Shown: positions 43,519-53,452, counted from the stretch's first letter. The stretch: 64,000 nucleotides of DNA from Halopseudomonas laoshanensis (GCF_008365385.1 NZ_QOVF01000003.1:372001-436000); one strand, 5' to 3'. Made by a program: numbers and translations. The notes: generated by a model not told the origin, from the sequence alone.

Positions 43519-44013
43519 ATGAAAACACGTAGAGCTTCAAGTCGGGAGCTGGACAAGATCGATCGGCATATTCTGCGGCTGCTGCAGGCCGAGGGACGAA
43601 TGTCCTATGTGGACCTCGGTGAGCGGGTCGGCTTGTCCACCACGCCGTGCATGGAGCGGGTTAAACGCCTGGAGCGGGAGAAGTTCATTCTGGGATATGG
43701 CGCTCAGCTCAATCCACAGAAGCTTGAGGCCAGCCTGTTGGTATTTGTCGAAATCAGCCTGTCTTCCAAGTCGGCGGATATCTTTGACGAGTTCCGTCGT
43801 GCAGCGATCAAGCTGCCGCATGTGCTGGAGTGCCATCTGGTCTCGGGTGATTTTGATTACCTGATCAAGGCGCGCATTTCGGAAATGGCTTCCTACCGCA
43901 AGTTGCTCGGCGATATTCTGTTGAAACTGCCCGGCGTAAGGGAGTCAAAGAGTTATATCGTCATGGAAGAGATCAAGGAAAGCCTGGCGATCCCTGTACC
44001 GGAAAGTGATTAG
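43519..44013 (+). CDS. dadR: Lrp/AsnC-type regulator DadR
   Basis: A 164-residue Lrp-family regulator. The N-terminal helix-turn-helix (DRHILRLLQAEGRMSYVDLGERVGLSTTPCMERVKRLER) is followed by the RAM/AsnC ligand-binding domain (LLVFVEISLSSKSADIFDEF, HVLECHLVSGDFDYLIKARI). In P. aeruginosa the divergent Lrp-type protein at this spot (DadR, PA5308) activates dadAX in response to alanine. It diverges from dadA across 147 bases. Confidence 0.92.
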   Translation: MKTRRASSRELDKIDRHILRLLQAEGRMSYVDLGERVGLSTTPCMERVKRLEREKFILGYGAQLNPQKLEASLLVFVEISLSSKSADIFDEFRRAAIKLPHVLECHLVSGDFDYLIKARISEMASYRKLLGDILLKLPGVRESKSYIVMEEIKESLAIPVPESD

Positions 44014-44070
44014 TGCTATCCTGCGTAAAATTTAATTTACATTAATTCGCTATTTCAAACGGACCGTTCG

Positions 44071-45372
44071 ATGCTTTCTCTTACTCCGCAAAACCAGCCA
44101 GCCCCTTCCTGGTATATCGCTTCCGCCAATATGCGTCTGAACTGCCCGCCCCTTGCTGGGGTTGTGGAGGCAGATGTGTGCATAGTCGGCGGCGGCTATA
44201 CCGGGGTCAATACTGCTATCGAACTGGCCGAACGCGGGTTGTCAGTGGTGTTGCTGGAGGCCAGCCAGATCGGCTGGGGTGCCAGTGGGCGCAATGGTGG
44301 GCAGTTGATTCGCGGCGTCGGCCATGGCCTGGAGCAGTTCACCAATGTGATCGGTGAGCAGGGTGTGCGCGAGCTCAAACTGATGGGGCTGGAAGCCGTG
44401 CAGTTGGTCAAGCGCCGGGTCGAGAAGCACGATATCGCCTGCGATCTGACCTGGGGCTACGCCGACCTGGCGAACAAGCCGCGACATCTGGATACCTTTC
44501 GCGCCGAGATGCAGGAGCTGCGCGAGCTCGGTTATGGCGCAGAGATGCGCATTCTTGAAGCCGCCGAGGTGCATCAGGTGGTGAGCTCCGACTTCTATGC
44601 CGGGGCGATGACAGACATGGGCTCCGGCCATCTGCACCCGCTCAATCTGTTGTTGGGTGAAGCGGTAGTTGCTCAGCAGTTGGGTGTGCGTTTATTTGAG
44701 CAGTCGCAGGTAACCGGCATCGAATACGGCCCCAGAGTCAGAGTGCACACAGCCAGCGGAACGGTCAGCGCCGGCCAATTGGTGCTGGCGTGCAATGCCT
44801 ATCTGCGTGATTTGCAGCCCCAACTGAGTGGCAAGGTGCTGCCCGCCGGCAGCTATGTGATTGCTACCGAACCGCTGGGAGAGGAGCGCGCACGTGCCCT
44901 GATCCCGCAGAATATGGCTATGTGTGATCAGCGCGTGGCGCTGGATTATTACCGCTTGTCCGCTGACCATCGCCTGGTGTTTGGTGGTGCCTGTCATTAC
45001 TCCGGGCGTGACCCGGCGGACATAGCCGCCTATATGCGGCCGAAGATGCTGCGGGTGTTTCCGCAGTTGGCCGAGGTTAAAATCGACTATCAGTGGGGCG
45101 GTATGATCGGCATAGGCGCCAACCGCTTGCCACAAATCGGCAAGCTGCCGGAGCAGGCCAACGTCTTTTATGCCCAGGCCTACGCCGGCCACGGTATTAA
45201 TGCCACGCACCTGGCGGCAAAGTTGCTGGGCGCGGCCATTAGCGGCCAGGCCAGCAGCGGCTTCGAGCTGTTCGACCGGGTACCGCACATGACCTTCCCC
45301 GGCGGCAAACACTTGCGCGCACCGCTGCTGGCGATGGGCATGATGTGGGAGCAGATCAAGGAAGCTTTCTGA
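44071..45372 (+). CDS. FAD-dependent oxidoreductase, PauB/PuuB-like
   Basis: A 433-residue DAO-family flavoprotein with VEADVCIVGGGYTGVNTAIELAERGLSVVLLEA as its FAD-binding N-terminus, GASGRNGGQLIRG, and the C-terminal GHGINATHLAAKLLG. It resembles gamma-glutamylputrescine oxidases; the positional equivalent in PAO1 is PA5309, which I recall as PauB4. It likely oxidises gamma-glutamyl-polyamines, consistent with a PauR-like regulator nearby. The gene follows dadR by 57 bases and may be co-transcribed. Confidence 0.85.
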   Translation: MLSLTPQNQPAPSWYIASANMRLNCPPLAGVVEADVCIVGGGYTGVNTAIELAERGLSVVLLEASQIGWGASGRNGGQLIRGVGHGLEQFTNVIGEQGVRELKLMGLEAVQLVKRRVEKHDIACDLTWGYADLANKPRHLDTFRAEMQELRELGYGAEMRILEAAEVHQVVSSDFYAGAMTDMGSGHLHPLNLLLGEAVVAQQLGVRLFEQSQVTGIEYGPRVRVHTASGTVSAGQLVLACNAYLRDLQPQLSGKVLPAGSYVIATEPLGEERARALIPQNMAMCDQRVALDYYRLSADHRLVFGGACHYSGRDPADIAAYMRPKMLRVFPQLAEVKIDYQWGGMIGIGANRLPQIGKLPEQANVFYAQAYAGHGINATHLAAKLLGAAISGQASSGFELFDRVPHMTFPGGKHLRAPLLAMGMMWEQIKEAF

Positions 45373-45384
45373 AGCCGCGGCGCG

Positions 45385-46725
45385 CTATTTTCTGCCGGCT
45401 GGTACCGAGAGCCCCCAGGGCAGATCGGCAACCTTGCAGGGTTGGGAGCTGAGATCGATCAGCTCGCCATTGCTGGGTACCAGGCCACTGAGTCCCAGGC
45501 TACGGCCAAACTCCATATGCGCCTTCTGGTGGTAAAGCTCACCGTGCACCGGCAGCAGGTAGCGCGCTTTCAGCCAACCATAGAGTGTGCGCAGGTCTTC
45601 CTGGGGCGGATGGCCGGAGGCATGGATCGGCGCCATGTCATCATCGATCACGTGCACGTTCTGCGCTTTCAAGCCGGCCTTGATCCGGGCCAGGGCTTCT
45701 TCATTGCCAGGGATCAGGCGCGAGGAAAACAGCACAGTATCACCCGCTTCCAGGCTCAAATGCGGATGGCTACCGCTCGACAGGCGCGCCAGCGCGGCTG
45801 CCGGTTCGCCCTGACTGCCGGTACAGATCCATAGCTGCTGCTCGCGCGGCAGGAAGCCGAGCTCCCAGGGCCCGATAAAGCCGGGTTGCGCGTTCAGGTA
45901 GCGCTGCGCGCGGCCGGCGCTATGCATGGTCAGCAAACTGCGGCCCAGCAGTCCGGCATAGCGGCCCGCATCGAAGGCAATCTCGGCCAGGCTATGCAGG
46001 CGCGCCAGGTTGCTGGCGAAACAGGTCACCACGACCCGTTGCTGGCAGGGACGGATGGCATCCTGCAGCCCGTTCTGCACCGCGGCTTCGGATCGGCTGG
46101 CCCCGGTTACCGGCGCGTTGGTCGAGTCGCCAATGATTACATCCACCCCCGCTCGGCCAATCGCCTGCAGGCGCGCCTGGGCGGTCAACTCACCTACCAC
46201 CGGGTCATTATCCAGCTTCCAGTCGCCGCTGTGATAAATACGTTTGCCTGCTACTTCGAGCACAATCGCATGGGACTCGGGGATCGAGTGCGTGACGGGG
46301 ATCCACTCGGCCTGAAAGGCGCCGATGCCGATGGGCTCGAGCGGCTTTATCTCCTGCAGACGCGGCCAGGTCAGATTGGGGTCAAGCTTGTTACGAATCA
46401 GCCGGGCGGCAAACGGGCTCGCGTACAGCGGGCAGTCCAATTGCCGCCACAGGTGCGGAATCGCGCCAATATGATCTTCATGCCCATGGGTAATCAGCAG
46501 CGCCGAGAGCTTGATATCGTACTTCTCAAGGGCCTCCAGGCTAGGGACCGAGACCTGATTACTGCCGCCTGGCGTGGCTTGCAGGGCGAAGCCGCAATCG
46601 ACGGCAATCCACTGCCCCCCAGAACCGAACAGGTAGAAATTCGCGCCGAACATGCCGGTACCGCCCAGTGCCAGAAAGAACGGGCCTGGCTGACGGTGGA
46701 GTTGATCGAAACGCGGGGCGGGCAT
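45385..46725 (-). CDS. RNase J-like metallo-beta-lactamase hydrolase
   Basis: A 446-residue metallo-beta-lactamase/beta-CASP protein. Metal ligands appear in LLITHGHEDHIGA (about residue 83) and YHSGDWKLD (about 167), and the beta-CASP part has VVVTCFASNLARLHSL and ICTGSQGEP. It is annotated ribonuclease J in many pseudomonads, although it is shorter than Gram-positive RNase J and lacks its C-terminal domain, so RNase activity is uncertain. It converges on the PauB-like gene with a 12-base gap. Confidence 0.85.
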   Translation of the reverse strand: MPAPRFDQLHRQPGPFFLALGGTGMFGANFYLFGSGGQWIAVDCGFALQATPGGSNQVSVPSLEALEKYDIKLSALLITHGHEDHIGAIPHLWRQLDCPLYASPFAARLIRNKLDPNLTWPRLQEIKPLEPIGIGAFQAEWIPVTHSIPESHAIVLEVAGKRIYHSGDWKLDNDPVVGELTAQARLQAIGRAGVDVIIGDSTNAPVTGASRSEAAVQNGLQDAIRPCQQRVVVTCFASNLARLHSLAEIAFDAGRYAGLLGRSLLTMHSAGRAQRYLNAQPGFIGPWELGFLPREQQLWICTGSQGEPAAALARLSSGSHPHLSLEAGDTVLFSSRLIPGNEEALARIKAGLKAQNVHVIDDDMAPIHASGHPPQEDLRTLYGWLKARYLLPVHGELYHQKAHMEFGRSLGLSGLVPSNGELIDLSSQPCKVADLPWGLSVPAGRK

Positions 46726-46813
46726 GGGTATGTCCAGTCGGAATAGGCAGCCAGCTTAACAGTCCGCCAAGGGGCGCGGCCATACCCGCAGGGCCAGGGT
46801 GAGAGTCAGGTTC

Positions 46814-46850
46814 GCGGGCAAACTAACGGCAGGAAGCAGCATATGCCCGC
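46814..46850 (-). terminator. weak hairpin after the small membrane protein gene
   Basis: Arms GCGGGCA (46814-46820) and TGCCCGC (46844-46850) can pair immediately after the stop of the minus-strand membrane protein gene. The loop is long and no T-run follows, so termination is uncertain. Confidence 0.35.
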
Positions 46851-47327
46851 CTAGAGAAAGCCGATCCAGCGCCCGGCAACCAGTGCGGCCGGCCAGAGTA
46901 GTAGCGAGAGTAACGCATGAATACGTACCGGCAGGTTTGGTTGACCCTCTTGCAAGGCCAATGCCCAATGCCTTCGAGAGTGCAGGAATGTCGCGTTGGC
47001 AACGGCCAGGCTTACCAACAGCAGTTTGCTCAGGAACGCGTTATTGCCTACATATTCGGGCGCGTTGACCAGGAACAGCCAGGTGCCGGTGATAATGGCA
47101 AATACCAACCCGCCGGCAGCTGTACGGCTCAGTACCTGAGCCAGCGGCTGTAACGGCGCCTGGCGAAACAGGCCCAGCAGGCGCATATCCAGAGTGATAA
47201 TGCTGCCCAGCAGCATCCCCAGCCCGGCAATATGCGCCGCGTTGACCAGCAGATAGGCCAGGTTGGAGCGGCGCAGCCATTCAGCCGGCGGCAACGCCGG
47301 CAGTGCTGACCAGAGACTGTCTTCCAT
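46851..47327 (-). CDS. small polytopic membrane protein (DUF6644/DUF2214-like)
   Basis: A 158-residue protein with four hydrophobic segments (about 22-45, 62-88, 98-116, 130-156). An early histidine lies in LVNAAHIAGLGMLLGSI, and RRHW follows the third segment, a pattern seen in putative haem- or copper-related CopD-like proteins. I cannot name a function. It starts 17 bases after the stop of the DUF6152 gene on the same strand, so the two form a small operon. Confidence 0.72.
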   Translation of the reverse strand: MEDSLWSALPALPPAEWLRRSNLAYLLVNAAHIAGLGMLLGSIITLDMRLLGLFRQAPLQPLAQVLSRTAAGGLVFAIITGTWLFLVNAPEYVGNNAFLSKLLLVSLAVANATFLHSRRHWALALQEGQPNLPVRIHALLSLLLWPAALVAGRWIGFL

Positions 47328-47344
47328 TCAGGCGCGACGCCCGA

Positions 47345-47731
47345 TCAGTTCTGCACACGCTCGGGGTAGATATCGTAGGTCTTGTCACCGACGATAACCT
47401 GCACCGCCTTCATGCGTTTTTCAGCCGCGTCACGGGAACGGTTGCCGATAACCGTAATCTCGTCGCCGGGCTTGGCAGAGTCCTGGTCAAAACCGGCACG
47501 TGCGGTGCCACGGGGTTTGCCCAGTTCGATGCGCCATTGACCGTCATCTTCGGTTTCCAGCTCGATCGAGGGGTGCGGAGGGCTGATGCGCACTTCGCTG
47601 ACCGTGCCGGTCAGTTGCATCTGATCTTCTTCAGCCCAGGACCAGCCATGATGGGCCAGGGCGGGGGCGGCAAACAGGGCCGCCAATGCAGTGATGCCAA
47701 GGGAACGAGTGACTGCCGATGGAAAGCTCAT
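47345..47731 (-). CDS. DUF6152 periplasmic protein
   Basis: A 128-residue secreted protein: signal peptide 1-26 (ITALAALFAAPALA-HH) directly followed by HHGWSWAEE, so the mature protein begins with two histidines, then a small OB-like beta domain (LTGTVSEVRISPPHPSIEL, GDEITVIGNRS). An N-terminal His could form a copper-binding site, which is inference. AGGAG precedes the ATG at 47731; an in-frame start 13 codons upstream lacks one. Its partner is the membrane protein gene downstream. Confidence 0.8.
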   Translation of the reverse strand: MSFPSAVTRSLGITALAALFAAPALAHHGWSWAEEDQMQLTGTVSEVRISPPHPSIELETEDDGQWRIELGKPRGTARAGFDQDSAKPGDEITVIGNRSRDAAEKRMKAVQVIVGDKTYDIYPERVQN

Positions 47732-47841
47732 GATGACTCCTGTTTGCATATCAGGGCAATGGCGCCTCAATCACTAGGACAGCCGACAGGAGAAACAGTG
47801 CCGCTCAGTTAGCCTGGCGGCACCCGATCTGCGCGTTCGGA

Positions 47842-48564
47842 TCAGCGCCCGACTACTTTCTCGGCTTCTTCCACTGGCGTGTGACGCACGTCTTCGCCCT
47901 TGACCATGAAGATCACGTTCTCGGCGATATTGCAGGCGTGGTCGCCGACCCGTTCCAGCGCGCGCAATACCCACATGACCGACATGCAACGGGAGATATT
48001 GCGGGTATCTTCCATCATGAAGGTCAGCAAGGAGCGCGTGGCTGCCTGGTATTCTTCATCAACGCGCTTGTCTTCCTTCATGATCCGCAGCGCTTGCTCG
48101 GAATCCAGGCGGGCAAAGGCATCCAGTGCGTCACGCAACATGCTCAGCACGTGATCGCCGATGTGCCGCACTTCCACATAGCCGCGTGGCGCCTGGCCCT
48201 CTTCCGAGAGTTTGATGGCAAACTTGGCAATCTTCTTCGCCTCGTCGCCAACCCGCTCCAGATCCGCGACCATCTTGATCACCGAAATAACCAGGCGCAG
48301 ATCGCGGGCGGTGGGCTGACGCCGGGCAATGATCAGCGTTGCCTCTTCGTCGATGTCCATCTCCATGCGGTCGACTTTCTTGTCGCCGGCGCGCACTTCA
48401 TCGGCCAGATGGCCGTCGTTCTCGACCAGGGCATGGATGGCCCGCTCAACCTGGGACTCGACCATGCCGCCCATCTTGAGGAACTCGGATTTCAGATCCA
48501 TCAGTTCATCATTGAACTTGTGGGAAATGTGATCGCCGTACACATCGTCTTTTTTATCTGTCAT
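47842..48564 (-). CDS. phoU: phosphate signalling protein PhoU
   Basis: A 240-residue PhoU with two PhoU repeats: FNDELMDLKSEFLKMGGMVESQVERAI and the EEATLIIARRQPTARDLRLVISVIK motif in the first, LRALERVGDHACNIAENVIFMVKGEDVRH in the second. It links the Pst transporter to PhoR and represses the Pho regulon in high phosphate. It follows pstB by 30 bases, the last gene of the pst operon. Confidence 0.96.
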   Translation of the reverse strand: MTDKKDDVYGDHISHKFNDELMDLKSEFLKMGGMVESQVERAIHALVENDGHLADEVRAGDKKVDRMEMDIDEEATLIIARRQPTARDLRLVISVIKMVADLERVGDEAKKIAKFAIKLSEEGQAPRGYVEVRHIGDHVLSMLRDALDAFARLDSEQALRIMKEDKRVDEEYQAATRSLLTFMMEDTRNISRCMSVMWVLRALERVGDHACNIAENVIFMVKGEDVRHTPVEEAEKVVGR

Positions 48565-48594
48565 AACGCTTCTCCAGTGTCCAACAATCCAGGG

Positions 48595-49491
48595 TTAGCC
48601 AAAGCGACCGGTAATATAGGATTCGGTAAGGTCGTGTTCCGGGGAGGTGAATACCTTGGTGGTTTCATTCACTTCTACCAGATGCCCCAAGTGGAAGTAC
48701 GCAGTGCGATTGGATACACGTGCGGCCTGCTGCATGGAGTGGGTAACGATAACGATAGTGTAACTTTCCGACATCTCGGCAATCAGTTCCTCCACCTTGG
48801 CAGTGGCGATGGGGTCTAGCGCCGAGCATGGCTCATCCATGAGAATGACTTCGGGGCTTACTGCGATCGCACGGGCGATACACAGGCGCTGCTGCTGGCC
48901 GCCGGACAGGCCGGTAGCCATGCCGTCCAGACGGTCCTTGGCTTCGTCCCACAGGCCGGCCTTGCGCAGGCTGCTTTCCACAATGTCATCAAGCTCGGAC
49001 TTGCGGTTCGCCAGGCCATGAATACGCGGGCCGTAGGCGACATTGTCATAGATGGACTTGGGGAACGGATTGGGTTTCTGGAACACCATACCGACCCGCG
49101 CTCGCAGTTCCACTACATCGTTCTTGGAGCGGTAGATATCTTCACCATCGAGCAACAGGTCGCCTTTGACCCGGCAGATGTCGATGCTGTCGTTCATGCG
49201 ATTCAGGCAGCGCAAAAAGGTCGACTTGCCGCAGCCTGAGGGTCCGATAAAAGAAATCACCTCATTACGGGAAATATCCAGGCTGATGTTCTTGATGGCC
49301 CGGGCTTCACCATAAAAGACTTCGACGTTGCGCAGCTTGAACTTGGGGTCATCAGAATAGGGCGTGCCAACGGTTTTGCCTTCTTCGACATGAATGTTTT
49401 CACGCTTGGATTCTGCAATCGGATCCTGCACTGGAATAATCGTTTCTTTGTGCATTCCAGCCTCACTGGTAATGGTTTCATTGATGCTCAT
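48595..49491 (-). CDS. pstB: phosphate ABC transporter ATPase PstB
   Basis: A 298-residue ABC ATPase: Walker [10 protein letters not shown] (about residue 87), signature LSGGQQQRL (about 198), Walker [13 protein letters not shown]. It has about 45 residues before the ABC core (starting [13 protein letters not shown]), longer than the common PstB; this extension has no recognisable domain. The ATG at 49491 has an excellent AAAGGAGA site, so I prefer it over an ATG 18 bases upstream. Confidence 0.96.
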   Translation of the reverse strand: MSINETITSEAGMHKETIIPVQDPIAESKRENIHVEEGKTVGTPYSDDPKFKLRNVEVFYGEARAIKNISLDISRNEVISFIGPSGCGKSTFLRCLNRMNDSIDICRVKGDLLLDGEDIYRSKNDVVELRARVGMVFQKPNPFPKSIYDNVAYGPRIHGLANRKSELDDIVESSLRKAGLWDEAKDRLDGMATGLSGGQQQRLCIARAIAVSPEVILMDEPCSALDPIATAKVEELIAEMSESYTIVIVTHSMQQAARVSNRTAYFHLGHLVEVNETTKVFTSPEHDLTESYITGRFG

Positions 49492-49502
49492 AATTATCTC
49501 CT

Positions 49503-50780
49503 TTACCACCGGCGTTCAAGGCGTTTGCGCAGCCAGATGGCCAATGCGTTCATCGTGATCATGAAAGTTAGCAGGATCATGATGCCGGCCGATGCCAGCT
49601 CCACAAAGCCTTGCTCCGAACTGCTTGCCCACAGGTAAATCTGCACCGGCAGCACGGTGGCGGAATCAAAAAAGCCGTCAGGTACATCAACGATAAACGC
49701 GACCATGCCGATCAGCAGCAGCGGTGCGGTTTCACCCAGGGCCTGGGCCATACCGATGATGGAGCCGGTGAGCATGCCCGGCATCGCCAGGGGGATTACA
49801 TGATGCAGAACCACTTGCATCTTCGAGGCGCCGATGCCCTCCGCTGCCTCGCGAATTGAGGGCGGTACGCTCTTGATTGCCGCGCGGCTGGAAATGATGA
49901 TGGTTGGCAGCGTCATCAACGCCAGTACCAGGCCGCCGACTACGGGTACCGAGCGTGGCATACCGAACAGGCCGATAAATACCGCCAGGCCAAGCAGACC
50001 AAAGATGATCGAAGGCACTGCCGCCAGATTGTTGATATTTACCTCGATAAAGTCGGTGATCTTGTTTTGCGGAGCGAACTCTTCAAGATACACCGCCGCT
50101 GCGATACCCATAGGGAACGCAATCACCAGCGTCACCAGCATTGTCAGCAGCGAGCCAACGATCGCGCCAAGGATGCCGGCGTTGCTGGGCTCGCGCGAAT
50201 CACCACGGCTAAACAGGGTGTCGTTGAAGCTGGTGCCTATCACACCCTCTTCCATCAGGTAGTCCACCCATTGTTGTTGCTGCTCTGACAGGCGAACACT
50301 GTAGCTGGGGTTGTCTGCATGTTTGACGTAGACAGACACCTGATCATGCGCCTGGAAGACGAAGGTCTCAGTGGTATTCAGAAGCTCAGGGTCCGCGCGT
50401 AACCGGTCACTGATGTCGTTGGCAGCATAATTTCCCACCAGACGACGCAGCTCACGTTTGTCTGCAGCGCTTTCCGTCCCCGGGATCTTTTCCTCCAGCG
50501 CAGTGATGATGGGCGCAATAAAGTCAGCCATTGACCGCTGTTCTTCATCCGTTGGATCGGTCAGGTACATCTGCTCGGAGTCCAACGTCACATCCAGGGT
50601 AATCGTGGTTTTGATAAAACCGGTATGACCCTTGTTGATGATGTCGGCGAACAGAATGACCAGCGACGCCAGCGCGATAAAGATCGCGACCAGGCCATAA
50701 ACCCGAAAACGGCGCTCCTTGCGATAACGCTTTTTCAGCGAGCTGCGGACGATTTCCGCCTGAGAACGTTGATTAGTCAT
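49503..50780 (-). CDS. pstA: phosphate ABC transporter permease PstA
   Basis: A 425-residue permease. After a basic N-terminus and one membrane segment comes a roughly 150-residue periplasmic insertion, then a core of five to six segments with the EAA-type loop [40 protein letters not shown]. The long N-terminal part is usual in pseudomonads. The start overlaps the pstC stop by 8 bases. Confidence 0.94.
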   Translation of the reverse strand: MTNQRSQAEIVRSSLKKRYRKERRFRVYGLVAIFIALASLVILFADIINKGHTGFIKTTITLDVTLDSEQMYLTDPTDEEQRSMADFIAPIITALEEKIPGTESAADKRELRRLVGNYAANDISDRLRADPELLNTTETFVFQAHDQVSVYVKHADNPSYSVRLSEQQQQWVDYLMEEGVIGTSFNDTLFSRGDSREPSNAGILGAIVGSLLTMLVTLVIAFPMGIAAAVYLEEFAPQNKITDFIEVNINNLAAVPSIIFGLLGLAVFIGLFGMPRSVPVVGGLVLALMTLPTIIISSRAAIKSVPPSIREAAEGIGASKMQVVLHHVIPLAMPGMLTGSIIGMAQALGETAPLLLIGMVAFIVDVPDGFFDSATVLPVQIYLWASSSEQGFVELASAGIMILLTFMITMNALAIWLRKRLERRW

Positions 50781-52161
50781 ACTGTTCCCTATATTTGCGA
50801 ACGATTTTGAGAGCTACCACGTTAAGCGCCAGAGTGACGATAAACAGCAGTGCGCCAAGGGCGAACGCGGAAAGCGTCTTGGCACTGTCAAACTCCTGGT
50901 CACCGACCAGCAGTGTGGCGATCTGTACCGTTACGGTGGTCACCGACTCCAGCGGGTTGGCAGTCAAATTGGCTGCAAGACCTGCGGCCATCACCACAAT
51001 CATGGTTTCACCAATGGCTCGCGAAGCGGCCAGCAGAATGCCCCCAATGATGCCCGGCAGCGCGGCAGGGAAAATGACCTTCTTCATCGTTTCGGACTGA
51101 GTGGCGCCCAGTGCCAGAGACCCATCGCGCATGGATTGCGGCACGGCGTTGATAACGTCGTCCGAAAGCGACGAGACGAAGGGAATGATCATGATGCCCA
51201 TGACCAGTCCTGCCGCCAGCGCACTTTGAGACGAGGCTTCCAGGCCGACCATGCTGGCCAGGTCGCGGATAAACGGCGCCACTGTAAGGGCGGCGAAAAA
51301 GCCGTAAACCACGGTAGGGATACCAGCCAGCATCTCCATCAAGGGCTTGACGATGGAACGGGCGCGCTTGCTGGCGTATTCAGACAGATAAACCGCTGAG
51401 AGCAGCCCGGTGGGCACAGCTACCAGCAATGCAATTGCGGAAATCAACAAAGTGCCGGTAAACAACGGAATGACACCGAAAGCGCCATCAGAACCTACTT
51501 GGTCAGCTCGCAAAGCAGTTTGCGGGCTCCAACTGGTACTGAACAGGAAATCAGTGATCGGCACTCTTTCGAAAAAACGCAGGGTCTCGAACAGGACCGA
51601 GAACACAATCCCTGCGGTCGTCAGAACGGCCACTGCGGCACAGAGAAAGAATATCCAGCGTAATGTGCGCTCGACGTTCTCGCGGGCGTTGATATGCGGC
51701 ATTACTCGGGTCCAAGCGAATGCAGCGCCAAGTATGGCGATCAACACGACCAGCATGGCCTTGAAGTTATCGCTGCGATCGCGCAAACCCTCCAACACTT
51801 TGGCCGCTTCAGCAATGTGCTCGGGCACGCTGTTAGCATTGAGGCTGCCAGCGGCAACGTTGCTGATCTGGGACAGCACCAGGCTGGCTCTGCCGGCGGA
51901 ATCCGGCCAGACGTCCATTGGCATCGAAGCGATGACGATGCCCTGAATCACCTTGCTTTCAAATGCCGCCCATAAGGCTAAAACGATCAGCGCGGGAATC
52001 GCACACCAAAGTGCAGCCCGCGCCGCATAGTAAAAGGGTAACGCCTTGAGATTGCGGATGCCGCCAAGTGGCTCGGCTACGGCCCTGGAACGCATCAGTG
52101 CCAGGCTGTAGGCGATGGGGGTAAGCACCAAAATCAAGAGCAAAAGATGGGCCGTCTGCAT
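50773..52161 (-). CDS. pstC: phosphate ABC transporter permease PstC
   Basis: A 462-residue permease with an extended N-terminal half (two membrane segments and a periplasmic loop) before the core, which has MLAGIPTVVYGFFAALTV and the EAA loop AVPQSMRDGSLALGATQSETMKKVIFPAALPGIIGG. It pairs with PstA to form the phosphate channel. It lies 156 bases after pstS, behind that gene's terminator, so it depends on read-through or its own promoter. Confidence 0.94.
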   Translation of the reverse strand: MQTAHLLLLILVLTPIAYSLALMRSRAVAEPLGGIRNLKALPFYYAARAALWCAIPALIVLALWAAFESKVIQGIVIASMPMDVWPDSAGRASLVLSQISNVAAGSLNANSVPEHIAEAAKVLEGLRDRSDNFKAMLVVLIAILGAAFAWTRVMPHINARENVERTLRWIFFLCAAVAVLTTAGIVFSVLFETLRFFERVPITDFLFSTSWSPQTALRADQVGSDGAFGVIPLFTGTLLISAIALLVAVPTGLLSAVYLSEYASKRARSIVKPLMEMLAGIPTVVYGFFAALTVAPFIRDLASMVGLEASSQSALAAGLVMGIMIIPFVSSLSDDVINAVPQSMRDGSLALGATQSETMKKVIFPAALPGIIGGILLAASRAIGETMIVVMAAGLAANLTANPLESVTTVTVQIATLLVGDQEFDSAKTLSAFALGALLFIVTLALNVVALKIVRKYREQYD

Positions 52162-52243
52162 AACAGTCTCTGTGTTGATGGCGTAATTGAGCTAGCTGTG
52201 GCGGGTAGTCTGCCAGTTTGCCGAGCAAAAATAATCACGCAAA

Positions 52244-52279
52244 CGTAAGAAAAGAACGCGGGCTGAGTAGCCCGCGTTC
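52244..52279 (-). terminator. terminator downstream of pstS
   Basis: On the minus strand an 11-bp perfect stem (52254-52264 with 52269-52279, 4-base loop) is followed by a T-rich stretch (52244-52253). It lies 38 bases after the pstS stop. Such structures commonly keep pstS mRNA more abundant than the transporter genes. Confidence 0.9.
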
Positions 52280-52317
52280 TCCTTTGTCATCCCTGACGTT
52301 TCGAGCTGTAGCTTTTC

Positions 52318-53364
52318 TTACAGTTCGTTACCGGTCATCGGCGTCAGCTCTTTAACTGCTTTGGCTGTGGCCATACGACGGTCGCGCGGGTTGGGGATCA
52401 AACCTACATCAACCAGGTAACCGTTGTCGCCCCAGGCGCCTTCGCTGGTGAACTCGGAAACATATTCTTCAATACCGGGTACCACACCTACGTGAGCTTT
52501 CTTGACGTAGAAGAACAGCGAGCGAGCAACAGGATACTCTTCACCGGAAATGGTCTCAGGCGTGGGCGCTACACCGTCAACTGTGACAGCGTGGATCTGG
52601 CCTTCGTTTTCCATCAGGAAGCTGTAACCGAAGATGCCCAGAGTGCTCTTGTCCTGAGCCAGGCGCTGAACGATCAGGTTGTCGTTTTCACCGGCCTCAA
52701 CGAAGGGACCGTCTTCACGCATGCTGTGGCAAGCGGTCTTGAAGGCGTCTTCTTCCATTGATTTGATGAAGTCGAACTTGCTGCAACCGCCTTCCATCGC
52801 GATTTCAACAAAGGCGTCACGGGTACCGGAAGTAGGAGGCGGGCCCATTACGTTGATCGCCATGTCTGGCAGGTTGGAATCGATATCGCTCCACTTCTTG
52901 TAGGGGTTGGCAATCAGCTTGTCGCCGCCCTTGGGATCTGGAACTTCCTTGGCCAGTGCCAGGTAAACCTGCTCCAGGGTCAGGTTCATCTTGTCTGCTT
53001 CATTGGACTGGGCAATCACGATGCCGTCAGCGCCAATACGTACTTCAGTGATTTCTTTAACGCCGTTGGCCTGGCAGTTGTCGAACTCGCTCTTCTTCAT
53101 GCGACGCGAAGCGTTGGTGATATCGGGGTGCTGAGTACCCACGCCGTCACAGAACAGCTTCAAACCGCCGCCGGAACCAGTGGACTCGAGCTTAGGTGTA
53201 GGGAAGTCGGTGTTACGACCAAAACGCTCGGCAACAACGGTTGCGAACGGATAAACAGTGGATGAGCCGACGATGTTGATGGTATCGCGAGCCATGGCTG
53301 GGGCAGATACGGCAGCGATGCTGACCGCGAGTGCCGCAGTGGTAAGAGCTGTCTTCAATTTCAT
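52318..53364 (-). CDS. pstS: phosphate-binding periplasmic protein PstS
   Basis: A 348-residue phosphate-binding protein with a signal peptide (TAALAVSIAAVSAPAMA-RD), the phosphate-binding INIVGSSTVYPFA loop at the mature N-terminus, ESTGSGGGLKLFCDG, and GPPPTSGTRDAFVEIA. The ATG at 53364 follows GGAG and starts the signal peptide; longer frames do not. A Pho box lies 70-88 bases upstream. Size and motifs match the Pseudomonas PstS group. Confidence 0.95.
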   Translation of the reverse strand: MKLKTALTTAALAVSIAAVSAPAMARDTINIVGSSTVYPFATVVAERFGRNTDFPTPKLESTGSGGGLKLFCDGVGTQHPDITNASRRMKKSEFDNCQANGVKEITEVRIGADGIVIAQSNEADKMNLTLEQVYLALAKEVPDPKGGDKLIANPYKKWSDIDSNLPDMAINVMGPPPTSGTRDAFVEIAMEGGCSKFDFIKSMEEDAFKTACHSMREDGPFVEAGENDNLIVQRLAQDKSTLGIFGYSFLMENEGQIHAVTVDGVAPTPETISGEEYPVARSLFFYVKKAHVGVVPGIEEYVSEFTSEGAWGDNGYLVDVGLIPNPRDRRMATAKAVKELTPMTGNEL

Positions 53365-53433
53365 CACGTGTGTCTCCATTTTGACGTTATGTACCGGGTT
53401 TGTTTTGCCGATGTGAGAACAGTAATGGCTCTG

Positions 53434-53452
53434 TGTGACAACTTTGTTACAG
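53434..53452 (-). promoter_or_regulatory. Pho box of pstS
   Basis: On the minus strand CTGTAAC-AAAG-TTGTCACA (53434-53452) matches the PhoB consensus of two 7-base direct repeats with a 4-base spacer. It sits 70 bases before the pstS ATG, in the place of a -35, with a weak TTACTG-like -10 downstream. Phosphate starvation induction through PhoB is expected. Confidence 0.88.
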
